From the NCBI GenBank assembly GCA_961205875.1, contig OY540814.1, positions 11,204,993 through 11,268,992 on the forward strand: a stretch of DNA of 64,000 bases, given 5' to 3'. This DNA comes from Sialis fuliginosa (lineage: Eukaryota > Arthropoda > Insecta > Megaloptera > Sialidae). The notes beneath the pieces were generated by a model, which did not search any database, was not told where the DNA came from, and saw only the letters and a list, made by a program, of their open reading frames with translations. The stretch's first letter is position 1. Each line of letters starts with the position of its first letter. The translations under genes and the position numbers were made by a program. This document shows positions 24,138-37,000 of the stretch, piece after piece.

Positions 24138-24721
24138 TATAGAGAATTGAAATATCTGCTTTTAACTCTGCATAAAGGAAATTATCCGTCAAGTAATAAA
24201 CTAATCCAGAACAAAAATTACAACCCCCTTTATGTAAAAATACAGTTTATACAAGCACGTATATCGTTTATATTTTCCGACTCTTGCCATTACCCACTCT
24301 CTAAATTAAAAAGCTAGATTCTATCTAGTGTATAGTGTATTAGTGTAAAGAATCCGTGAACAAAAGGAGTAAAGAAATTTGTGTATTATAGATTAATGTA
24401 AAGTGAAAGTCGTTAAAGAACCATTAAATACCTAAACTTGAATAATTTAAAACTAGGTTAATTAATACAGTGTATATTATTGTATATGCAATACACGGAT
24501 CCAGTTCCTAATTATGTTTAATAAAATTTTCATAACTGCATAAAATAAATGTCAAGTTACATGAAAATTAATCTAAAATATTATTTTAACTAAGCACCAC
24601 TCAATACTGATTTTTAATTTACACCTAACAATTTTAGTAAAAATGTTAAATCAGGTTAAGTATATTTTGAGATTGTTTACTTGTCTTTATGTATGTACTT
24701 AAAGACAAGTATAGGTACAAA

Positions 24722-25330
24722 TAATTTTTACACGCTGATTTCAAATATGTCGACTAAAATCAAATCTGAACACCGGTTCAAAAGTAACGGCGATTTTTTC
24801 CAAAATTTTGAAAGAACTGGCACATAGAACTACACACACAAAAAATGTTTAATTTTAGATTTTGTTAAATGTATGTTTATTTTATACATTTTTACACGCT
24901 GATTTCAAATATGTCGACCAAAATCAAATCTGAACACCGGTTCAAAAGTAACGGCGATTTTTTTCCAAAATTTTGAAAGAACTGGCACAGAGAACTACAC
25001 ACACAAAAAATGTTTAATTTTAGATTTTGTTAAATGTATGTTTATTTTATACATTTTTACACGCTGGTTTCAAATATGTCGACCAAAATCAAATCTGAAC
25101 ACCGGTTCAAAAGTAACGGCGATTTTTTTCCAAAATTTTGAAAGAACTGGCACAGAGAACTACACACACAAAAAATGTTTAATTTTAGATTTTGTTAAAT
25201 GTATGTTTATTTTATACATTTTTACACGCTGGTTTCAAATATGTCGACCAAAATCAAATCCGACGACTCGTTCAAAAGTTACGGCGATTTTTCTTCAATT
25301 TTTTTTAAACGCATTGAGAACTATAAAAAT
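24722..25330. repeat. 165-bp tandem array, about 3.7 copies
   Basis: The anchor ACACGCTGRTTTCAAATATG recurs at 24730, 24894, 25059 and 25224, a period of 164-165 bp. The first three units are nearly identical; the fourth diverges and decays from about 25255. Because 165 is divisible by 3, a 101-codon frame crosses the array with a repeated peptide. That is a by-product and not a gene. Confidence 0.9.
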
Positions 25331-25552
25331 TTTTTTTAAGTAAAAGTATATAATAAGTTTCGGATATTTTTAATTAATTTAGCAAGGTTAAGAACACAAT
25401 GAAATAACGAAAACAAATGTAGATTCCTGTGATAAGAATTTATTACAGATTCCAGTAATGAAACTGTATGTAAATATTAGGCAAAAGTAATTGTATTTTA
25501 ATTAATTTAAGTACAATTTGAACTTGTCCCCTGCTCTGATCGAAATACATTA

Positions 25553-26016
25553 AGGTACTGGCACCGGTCTTGTGCGCTTTAAGAGCAAAGTATATTGTTT
25601 CTTTGGAATTATTGGGCTATTTTTTGTAATTCTCATGAACTCATGTTACTAATAAAACAACTACCTCTTTATTAAATCAATTTAATTACCAAAAACCGCA
25701 AATATAGTTTTTTTTTTTTTTTAAATATAGAATTTTATTTTGTATATATGTTTTTTCTCCAGTAATGAACACCGTAAAACTAGTAACAAACACCCAGTGT
25801 TGAACACTAGCTGAAAATTACAAAATGATTAGTACTACTACACAAACGTTATAAAATAGTCATAAAATTTAAAACAATGTAAAGTATTTACATAAGAAAA
25901 TACACTTTTCTTAATAGTCTGCCGAACCACGATAATTATTTGTCCACTGTCTTTAAACAAAATGATCAATTATCATGAAATCAAGCTCTTTTTGTTCAAG
26001 ACTGGTGGCAGTACCT
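25553..26016. mobile_element. TA-flanked non-autonomous DNA transposon, family A copy 2 (464 bp)
   Basis: The ends are AGGTACTGGCACCGGTCTTG and the complement of CAAGACTGGTGGCAGTACCT, with TA outside each. The interior is homologous to 1202-1813. No ORF. Confidence 0.8.
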
Positions 26017-26637
26017 TACTATATCGTTTTCAAAGTTAGGAATGTCAATATAAAAAATATATAAACACTGCAGTAAGTAATATTTCTTATTGTACAATTA
26101 GAAAACATTCTATTTGTTCGATTCTATTATATAAAAGACAAATACTATTATATTTTATAATATTTATTATAATGTGAATTGAATTATATTTTTTATGAAA
26201 TATGTACCTACCTACAGCAAAATATTTATAAAAAGTTATAAAAGAAAGTTTAAGAACGAAAAATTGGGGTTTCCGATTATTCAAAAACCAATTTTTAAAG
26301 AAAGTTTTCTTTTGTTAAATTTGTATACACCACAATTTTATTTTCATTCCATTTTATTAAAAAGTATATTCTTAATAAAAAAATTGTTTATACGAGTTTT
26401 GAATTACAATTTTGTATTATATTTCATGAATTTTTTGTAAAGTTTTAACCGAAATTGTAAATATAAAATCTCATTAACATTAATATTCAACGATATAATA
26501 TTACCTAATCTAACCTTACCTTAATATTCAACAATATAAAGGCCTCTATACACCACCCAATTTGGCATCTTATCTGCAGGGGTAAACTTAAATTATATTG
26601 ACATAAAACAATACACCGTGACACTTGGCTAACTATA
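26017..26637. other. AT-rich sequence, no gene recognised
   Basis: Short open frames on both strands here are AT-driven (I, K, F, Y-rich) and lack splice context. Confidence 0.35.
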
Positions 26638-27525
26638 CAGAGTGGGGCGTTTAAAGTGTTACAGTTTAATTAACTCAGAACCAACGCATATATGAAAAAA
26701 ATGTTTCAACCAAAAAATGTTTGGTTGTAAGGGGGTAAGTAATCGAATAGTAATATGTATTTGTTATTTTAACGTGGCCTTCAAGGATATTTGAAGGTCA
26801 ACATCATTTTTTTAAATAGGAACCTATAGTTTTTATTTAGTAATCTTATTCTACGTTAAAAAGACACGAATCTTTCATTGAAAACTTTTTTTGAACAACC
26901 TAAGCATTCCTAGGTATCTAACAAAATAATTCGACATTTTGAACAAGAATTTTTTTACTCAGAAACCATAAACTTTAGAAAAAAAGTACAAGATACTAAA
27001 AAAATTTATTTTGGTCTAATAAAGCTTGGCGAATTATTTTAAAAATTTTAAAAACTTTTTTAAACCTTTTATATTATTTTATTTTAGCAAAAACAAAAAA
27101 AAATACGAAATGTTAAAACAATTCTAGAATAATTCTCCAAGTTTCATTTGACCAAAATAAACATTTTTTGTGTCTTGTACTTTTTTCTAAAGCTTATGGT
27201 TTCTGAGTAAAAAAATCTTGAATGTTCAAAATCTCGAATTATTTCGTTAGATATCTTGGAAAGCGTAGGTTGTTCAAAAAATAGTTTTCAATAAAAGATT
27301 CGTGTTTTTTCACGTAGAATAAGATTACTAAATAAAAACTCTAGGTTCATATTTAAAAAAATGATATTGACCTTCAAATATCCTTGAAGGCCACGTTAAA
27401 ATAGCAAATAAATATTACTATTCGATTACCCTCTTACAACCAAACATTTTTTGGTTAAAACATTTTTTTCAAATATGCGATGGTTCTGAGATAATAATCT
27501 GTAACACTTTAAATGCCCCACTCTG
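26638..27525. mobile_element. Foldback element, family E copy 1 (888 bp), TA target duplication
   Basis: TA then CAGAGTGGGGCGTTTAAAGT starts the left arm; the right arm ends ACTTTAAATGCCCCACTCTG then TA. The arms run about 420 bp each and meet near 27080. Paired landmarks include AACGTGGCCTTCAAGGATAT with ATATCCTTGAAGGCCACGTT, and CCAAAAAATGTTTGGTTG. It is non-coding. A second copy is at 47696-48416. Confidence 0.85.
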
Positions 27526-28093
27526 TATGATAAAAAGACCTGGGAGATCAACGTAAAATTTAGGTTGAACTTAAGCCTAAGGAACACTTACAATTAGCTA
27601 AGGGACAGAAATAAGTTTGAGCAGTTAGACTGGGCATAAGAAACTTAATAAATAAAAGATATATGTATAACGTAGTTGATTTTTTATAAAGTTTATAATT
27701 TCAATAAAAAACTTCTTCGTTCTCAAATGTTCATTTCATTGCCTATCTTCCGTACCCCGTATGCATAAAAGAATTTAAAAAAATCTTTGTACCAAAAACT
27801 TCAAAATCGTTTACTTTTTTAATATACATGTAGGTATATACATATATATAACATTTCCAGTAAGAAAACAGTAATAAATCATCATTAAAATACATCACCC
27901 AATAATTCACACAAACTTTTCGTACATACATACATTCAACACAAAGTTTCATACAAGAGAAAACATATCCTTCTATAGGTAATTACACGAAATGAAAATA
28001 ACGATCCATTTGCAGCATCCACATCATTTATTCGTTGTTGTTTTTTTGCGTGTACATTAAAACCAGATGATGTGATCATTAGCACGTTGTCAT
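27526..28093. other. 3' flank of the WD40 gene
   Basis: It holds the likely poly(A) signal of the WD40 gene on the minus strand (AATAAA, complement of 28027-28032), about 62 bases beyond its stop codon. Nothing else was seen. Confidence 0.5.
28027..28032 (-). terminator. Poly(A) signal AATAAA for the WD40 gene
   Basis: It is a canonical hexamer on the minus strand, 62 bases past the TAA at 28094-28096, and the first AATAAA after the stop. Confidence 0.55.
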
Positions 28094-31000
28094 TTATTTA
28101 ACTTCAGCGATTCGAAACTTTGCTTCCATACCACCGTAAACAATCTTTCTCTCTTTACTAGCTACACCTTGGATTGCTTTTGTCGTTGGAAACCAACTTA
28201 CTATTTCCTTTTCTTTTTTACTAATTACCTAAAATGTTAGTGTGATTATATAATTGTTATTATTTAACACTATAATGAAAAGATCTCGAGATTTTGATGA
28301 ACATTTTTATAAAGATCCCTACCGAGTTTAACTGAATGCTCCTTTAACCAATTATCATTTAGCTTAAATCTACATTTAAATTTTGTATTGTAAAAGAAGC
28401 ATAAATAATACATTTAATTAAAGGGATTTTTAATTTTCTGCCCTATGTTTTTACAACGCATATTATGTATATTTTTCTATAAAAGCATATAATTTAACTA
28501 AAAATGATTTGAAATAAGTATCATATGACATTTAAATCACATTAGTATTACACCAAATCTACTTTAAGCTCTATAAAAGGGTAATAATTTGGTTGATAAT
28601 ATCGGGCATTAAAAAATAAAAATACAGTAAGACCTCGATTATCCGAAGTAATGTGGGGAGGAGGTACCTCAGATAAACGAAAACTCTGATAACACGGAAG
28701 AAATAAAAAATTCGAAAATTTTAATTTAATCATTTTTTATGTACATTTATGTATTTGAAATGGTAGGCAATGTGGCAATGTTCTTTCATTGATTGTTAAA
28801 GGTCAACTGTTAATTTTTAGCTCGCAACACAAGAGCACACAAAACGTGTTGTAACAAGTTTATGCCTGTATGTACAGTAAGATCTCGATTATTCGAGGTA
28901 ATGTGTACATAAACTCGGATAACACGGAAGAAATAAATAAGTCCGTTGCCTCGGATAACACGGATACTCGGTTGATCGAAGGCCGGATAAACGAGGTCTT
29001 ACTGTATACTAGATATTTCTTTAATTCCTGTATTATAAGGATAATCTACACCTGTTTCCTTACAACCATACAAAAATAAATTTGATATAAGGACACACCA
29101 CTTCTAGTGACATCCCGGAAAAAAATTTTGATCTGAAGTGATCAATTCAGATCTTGAAACATCTGCATTTTAAGATAACAACATATTTTTAACTGGTTTT
29201 TGATCTGTGAAGACCTGCGAAGATCTACTACGATCTACAAAGATCTCTAGAGATCGTTGTAGATCGTGATAGGTATTGAAACGTTGAAAATTAATGAATT
29301 TTCAACGTTACAACGATCTTCAGATATCTTTGTAGATCTTTGCAGGTCTTCATAGACCGAAAACCAGTAAACAAATATGATTTTGTCTCAAAATGCAGAT
29401 CTATCAAGATCTGATTTGATCACTTCAGATCTAAATTTTTTTCCCGGGATCTATTTTGATGTACTACAAGAACTAATGATGGAAACATTTAATTATTGAC
29501 CTCTAAAGCATAAGTTCCACTTCCACCAGCCACTATAAGATCTTCCTCGAAATCTCCATTCAAAAATTGAGCCGAGTACAAGTATTCACCAATTATATTA
29601 TCGGGACGATTAGATATTCCAATATTTTCTATCAAATTTCCAGAACCTAAATCCCACAGTTGCAAACTATTTTCCTTTACCCACGATCCTGTCAGCATTA
29701 TATCCCCCTATAAATAAACATATTATATTAATAGTGCATTTTATTATGACAAAAAATCATTTGATTTTTAGGTGCAGATCGTATTTTAATTAAAAATCCA
29801 TTCTCGTCTACAATTTATAAATGACAGTCTTGTCTCAGTCCTGATTTTTATAACCGAAAATCTCATTCGTAATTTAAGCTAGAAACCAAGAAACACTTCA
29901 ATATTAGAAGCTTAAAGAAATTACGAAAAATTAACTTTTGTTAATTTGTGAATCGTAAATAAATCTTTATTTGAAGTATATTTCAAAATTATGTGCCTAT
30001 TCATAAAATATAAACGAAGTAAACAAAATTTTTGTCAATTAATTTATAAAATATATTTGTTTACTTTATAAATTTTCAGTCTGAAAACTATAAATCTAAA
30101 ATTAACAGAACTTGTGAAAATTATGAATAATGAATCAAAATAATTTTAATACAAATTATTTTGCAAATGTCAACAAGCAAACTCGTTTCAAAACATACAA
30201 CCGTTATAAAGATTAATTAATATTCATAATAAGATTTCAGTTTCAGTGACTTATGATGACACTTATTACATCTCAAACACATCTCTCCAAAGCTCATACA
30301 CGCACGTTTCATAAGGGCTGCATATACGAGACTAACACGATACCATTTTAATTTTAACGAGACAAGACCGTCTAAAACTTTAAAGAGACGATATCAACAT
30401 CATTTAAAGTCTTTCCAAGATTCTAGGTTTCAAAGGATTACACTGGGCAACAACGATACTTTTGTTTTGCTGCCGAGACCTGAATAGACGATACCGAAAG
30501 TTTCTAGCGAGCTAAAACCGAATCCGTTTCCAAATTGTACAGTTGACATAAGTAATTATGAATATATTATTACAAGACAGGGAATATTTTTTGAAAGTTT
30601 TCGTTCACGGTAACAAATAGTACGTAACATTAATTTTACTTATGACTATCTGATTATTTTATTGAATTATACTGGTTTGAATTTATATTTTTACAGATAA
30701 AAGTAGGTACATAATAGATGCAATTGACTATCGCTACACAAATGTTACATTATTTCCTATCTATACCTTTTCAAGTTTAAATTGAAACTAATCTAATTCA
30801 GATTTAATATTGGAAATCCCATTTATTTCAACCAATAAAATGTATTGTAAAACAAAATATATTTATAATAACTTCAATTATTATTTATCTAAATAATATT
30901 AATTACAAATATTAAGGGGTTACATCTAATTTATTAATTAATTTATGATATTTTTTTTATTGGGTTAGATTTTAAGACAATAATGTTTACACATTTAAGC

Positions 31001-34000
31001 CTTAAATGATGTATAAATATCTTAAAAATGATATTCAAAAGGAATAATAAGAAAAAAATGTTTATTTTATTTTTAAAGCTCACTTTTAAAAGCGACTAAA
31101 CAAACAAAACAACCTAAATGGTTAAAAAATGAGTGATAATAATGAGTAAAATAAGTAACCGGAAACCTCCAAACCGACATAGTTTCGAAAAAATGTCGGA
31201 ACTAAAGTCGACGTTTGCATGTAGTAAAACAGTTTTTAACCTTTAAACTCATTTTTAACGAAATTACGTTTTTAAAAACTACGGAAAACATAACTTGGCC
31301 ATTTTCCATCCAATCAACATGAAATTTTAACTGTAACTACATAGATAGATTTTACATTGAAGTACACAATAAAAAGTATTTTATTTTGCTTAGTAAAAAT
31401 CCAGGGCTGAAAGGGTTAATTAACTCTCTCGTATACAGCCCTAATGCTTCATTATCTATTAATACTATATTAATAGATTACATTAATTACAGTTCCCACT
31501 TGCATACAGATTAAGATCAAATCAATATCATAGCATAAAGTCAAACTAATTACTAAACTAGTATGTAATTTATTACAACTAACTGCAGACGACGAGCTTA
31601 AGTTTACAAATAATTACACTATCACTATTTACTCGCATGCACACAAGTTATAACAATTGCCCAGTTCAGACATTTTGTAACAATTAAACACGAGCGAGGG
31701 TGGATGTCTAGTACCTTGGGAGCTGTTAGCGTTAATTACACAACATTTTGTAATTTCGATTAATACCTACATAAAGTATACCACGATTTTTTTTATTTAT
31801 AACAATGGTAATTAAACTCAAACATAACAAATAGTCGAATATTGGAAAAATTAGAAAATAATAGCACAATCTATTTACTTTTCATCATGTCGGTTTTTGT
31901 CGAAAAGTTACCTTGCTCAGTTTTGATTAATTTTTACATTTCAAAACACCTACAATCCGAAAACACGTATTTTAAGGGTCGATCCACACTATCGTGCCGA
32001 TCTCGATCCAGTCAAATATTCAGTATAGTAATACTGTATAGGAACGTGATTGGACCGATCTATCTATCTGTCCAACAAACTAGTCAAATGAACTCAAAAA
32101 CGACCGTATAAAACATTGAAATTTTGGTAAGTACCTACATAATTTATTTATTGTAATTTTATCAAAAATAGAGATAATTTTTTTGATTTTTAAATATAAA
32201 CCAATACTGTTCGAAATTGAAAGAATATGTCCTACTTATAAATATACTAAAGGACAATACATTTTTTCTACAAACATTTTTTATCGATCATAGACATAGA
32301 GCATGAACAATGCATCTGATTCGAAAATCGAGTCTCACAAAAAAAGAGAAAGAGCGTATTCTGTGTCTTTTAATTAAACACGAGCGTAAAAAAGATAGAT
32401 CATATTATTATTGTTTGGATTATATCTCTATTCTCACTTTTGTGAACCAAATTTTACACATTATATTAATACAGAATATTTAGTCCGAGGTATCGATGTT
32501 CCTTATCCTTAAGGGGCTATTCTACTTCGTCGGGTCAATACAATTCACTATTTTTCATTTCTTTCCGAAAACTACAGCATGTGATAAGAAAAAAAATTTA
32601 TTTTCTGAAAGAGGTACGTATAGCGAATAGAAAGAATTTTTTTTATAGCGTGAGTATTTTTATATACTTGTTTATTTAACAATATGTCAGTATGTTGGAA
32701 GAAAGTTTTTCTCGCTGATGCAGGAGATTTGTAATTTGTACGTGTGCCGCTATTGCTCGTACTTCAATTATTAGTTTTCATCGAAAATTAACAACATGGC
32801 AGCAATTTTCATAAAACAGTAGCAAATGTAGGTTTTTTCACACCTATTTTGGGTTAAAAACAATACTTAAAATAATTTTTTTTAAACTGAGGTATCAACG
32901 ATAGAATATGCCTCTAAAATTTCAAATCGATTGGATAAATGGTTTTTGCGCAATCACCTGCGCCAGGTGCAAAAATATCGTTTTGAGAAAAAGTTGTCCA
33001 AGCGCCGAGCGCGCACTGTATTGGCACGCTGTACTAACAATAAGTTAAGTATGTAGAAATGGACTGTACCGACCGAAGAATATGATTTCTGTAGATAAAT
33101 TCTGTCGAACGACGCGAAGAAATAGAATAACCCCTTAAGTACATGAATCATAAAAATTTGTTTCATTCAAATTATACTCATAGGTAGATCATTATATAAT
33201 ATTATAATTTATAATAATTTAATGTAAATTATAATTAAGGTTTCAACCCAACTATCAAAGCCGTTTGCTTATTATAGACATAAAGGATAGATACCTTGAT
33301 ATCGATGGCTTCTCCGCAAATATGCGGACCGTAGATGTTACGCACAAAACCTTCAGCGACCCTCATATCCCACATCTGTGAAAAATTTAAATCTATTCAT
33401 TTCATATTTATTGGCTTTATGTTAAAATATTTTTAATATACCTAATCATAAAGATTCGGGCTTATTTTATGAATATGCATAAACATCATTTATTTATTTT
33501 AAAATAATACTCACTTTTACTATATCATCCCATCCACCTGTTAAAAATATTTCATTAGAAGTCGGAGCAAATTTTAATGCAAATACGCGTTTGCTGTGAT
33601 AATTTGCTTCTATATCAGATACAAAATTTTGTTCTCTTTCGTATGAACTTAGAACCTAAGAAAGAAATATTTTAGTACTTAAATACACTCACAAAATAAT
33701 TGCTACTATAATGGAGTCATATTATCAAAAAATTTTTAATAAGTAACTAAAGGAGCAATTTTTTTTATAAACTAGTTCTAGGCTTCATAGGGAAGTCAAT
33801 TTTTTTGGACCTTTTTGAAAAAACGGGTTTTTTTACGGTTTCTCTTGTACATTTTAAAAAATATCTACATTTCTATTGACCGGATTGCAAAACTAAAAAA
33901 TTTATTGTCTTCATTATGAATTTCCCTACAAAACTGAATAGTTAAAAATCTTATTTTGTTACATAACCTTAAAAAAAATAACAATGAGCATTTTATTATA

Positions 34001-37000
34001 TTTTTTGTATAACTTGAACAATAGCAAATGGAATATAATAAAATTTTGGGAAAAAATCTTCCTTATGATTATAAATAAGTATATGCCAAATTTCAAATCG
34101 AAATTTTAGTAAAAAAAATTTGACTCGTTGATAACCTTAATTTTTTGAATTTTTGTTTTTAGATTTTTCTTAAATTGCTATTTTTTGCTCAACATTATTA
34201 ATTTTAGTGTATACAATTTTTTTTCGTCTGCGTTTATTTTGGAAGTAAGTAACAAAAAAGAAAACAAATAATATAAAAAATATAATAAAATTTTCATTGT
34301 TGCCGTTTTTATAGGTTTTAAGGTTATGTAGGTACCTATTTATTGTGGAAAAAAATATTGCCAATTTCAGTAGATCAATTTAAATTTCATTAGAACACGC
34401 GTATTTAGCATAAAATCAGCATTCGAACGGTTTATAAAAAGTAAAATTCAGTACGCTACAAAAAATATTCATAAGTTTATCTAAGTACGGAAAAAACCAT
34501 AAAAATGACCTTTGTTACAGATCTTGAAGTAAAATCTTTTTCAGAATAATTCCCTAGTCCTTCAAATATGGGATAAAAATTATAATACAGAACTGACATT
34601 ATAATATGAAAGAATACCAATAATTCTTTCAAAATCCACTGCACCTCGAATTTTTTTTTAAAATGGAACGAAAGAGTTTTGGAACTCACCTCCTCGTGTA
34701 TTTATTCATACTTAACATTATCAGGAAATGCTACTTTAATAAGTAGAAATTCAATTCTAAAAATAAATTAATTAAATTTGCTAACATGTACAGAATTTAT
34801 GAAAACCACAATCATACCAAAATAAATTACAATAATTCTGTAACAGCAACATCTACAAATTATGACAGTAATACAAATAACTAAAACCAAAAATAATAAA
34901 ACAAAGTGCTAAAATTAATAACTTAATTAAATTTATATCTACCGAGAATGTGCTTATTACAACTCCAAAATCAAATAAAACATAGCCTTGCAAGGTTGTA
35001 CAAATTTCTAAGAGCAAAGAGTGAGGGGGAGAGAGAGAGAGAGAGAGAGAGAGAAACCCAAACGGGAAATAAGCAGAAACTTAATGGAAAGCATTGTAAA
35101 ACTGTTTGCTAAACGTTTAATGTTTTATTAAAATTAATTAAGTTACCCCGCAAATGCCTACTATTAATTAAGATTTTGTTTGATGATATGATGTAAAGAG
35201 GATTTTCAATAAACGGAGGATAAGCAATCATCAGGTTTAGACAACTTGAATTCAAATTTAATCATGTAATTAGAGAAAGAAAAGATGTACTAACGTACCT
35301 ACATCCTACATCCTTCAACAAGGATAAAATAAAATTAATTTACTAATACATCAATAAGCTGATTTAATTGAAACATTCTGACATAGTAGATGTTTACAAA
35401 AATATAAACTAATCTCAACCTAGACAATGATAATATAAGATGATATACGTATTTATTTCATCTGGATATAAACTATTCATAATATTTGCTATAGGTATAT
35501 AATGTAAAGAATTAAATAAAAACAATATTTTACATTCAGATCACTAATATTAACATTTATATTTATATGATAAAAACCCAAAGATATTAAATACATAGAC
35601 TAAGTGAGCCATAGCATTTTATGTAAGTCAGTGTTAATCATAAATAATAAGAGAAAGAAATATTGAGTATCTACGTGACGTGGACTGTTGTTTCTAGGAT
35701 ATCTTTATTCTGTGGTCCACAATCTTGTTCTTTCTCTTCCTACCGAGAGTTATCATTGGCTCACTGTCTCTATGTATACAATCTCTTTGTAAAAAACACA
35801 AAAAATTTACAGTTGACAAATAAAAAAAAAGCTTTAAAACTCCTTTAAATCACATCAGCACCTCTATATTAGTAAGTTATTATCCTACGTATCCTCTTGG
35901 TTTTAACCATGGCCTATTTCAGTGCTTCCCAAAATTATTTCGTTGTTTAATAACTCTTACACGATATTTCTCAAATTGTGGAACCCTAATAATATTTATA
36001 TCTATGACCCCCCCCCCCCCCCCCGCCCTTCAAATGGAGTATCAAGTTAACCCATTAAATATGTGATTTAAACGTTGTAAAAATAAGCAAAGCAATATAA
36101 AAAACACGTGAAACCCACTTAGGAAAACACTGTTCTATTTCAATCATGATTATTATTAAAATAAAAATCATTTTCTATGACACGCATAATTTATTAAATA
36201 CTAATTATGCATATAATTTCTGGCCAAGACAATAAAAACAATTTAACGTTTCTCAATATTATTTATTTATACCTACAGCCCGGTTATAAAGGTATTTATT
36301 ACATTACTAATTGCACATCTTTTTCCCATTTACCATCCAAACACAGACTAATTATAAATCATTGTGTATTAAATAAATATATTAGACACATAATCAAAAT
36401 TACATTTCAGTAATTTAATTGGTTACTAATTCAGTACAAAAGCGACCATGCACCTCATTTATACTGTAACTAAAAGCATAAATATGTGATGAAATAGTTT
36501 TGCATATGCCAGGAACATATTTTACTAATTTACTATTTTCTGCTTTCAATTCAAAATGGGTGACGTGCCAAATACGACAAATGAAAGGTGATATTTCGTC
36601 ATTGTTTGAAAGGATTAGGAAAATTAGATATAAGTTATTTTAGTATACTTAATTAGTTATTAGATTTACTTAATCTGTGAGTTAAATTTAAGCTATTTTG
36701 TTGAGATTTCGGTCTGTCATATGCCAAACATCATATAGGCAATCATGTAACATATATGAAAGGTGATATTCGTCATTGTTTATATTTTAGTATACTTAAT
36801 TAGTTATAAGATTTACTTAATCACTGAGATAAATTTAAATTATTTTGCTGATCTTTCTGTCTTTGTCATATGCCAAATATATTATAGGTAATCAAGTAAT
36901 TAAATATTTATCTAAATATTTTTTAACTATTAATATATTTGTCTTTTAGCTCCTCCTGAACTTTTTAGACAGCTTTTATACTTGTTTTTTTAAATAAACT

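Noticed and set aside
24722-25330. CRISPR-like array
   Set aside because: Units are long adjacent direct repeats with no unique spacers, in a eukaryotic genome.
25038-25343. 101-codon frame with an internally repeated peptide
   Set aside because: It is a product of the 165-bp tandem array, whose length is divisible by three.
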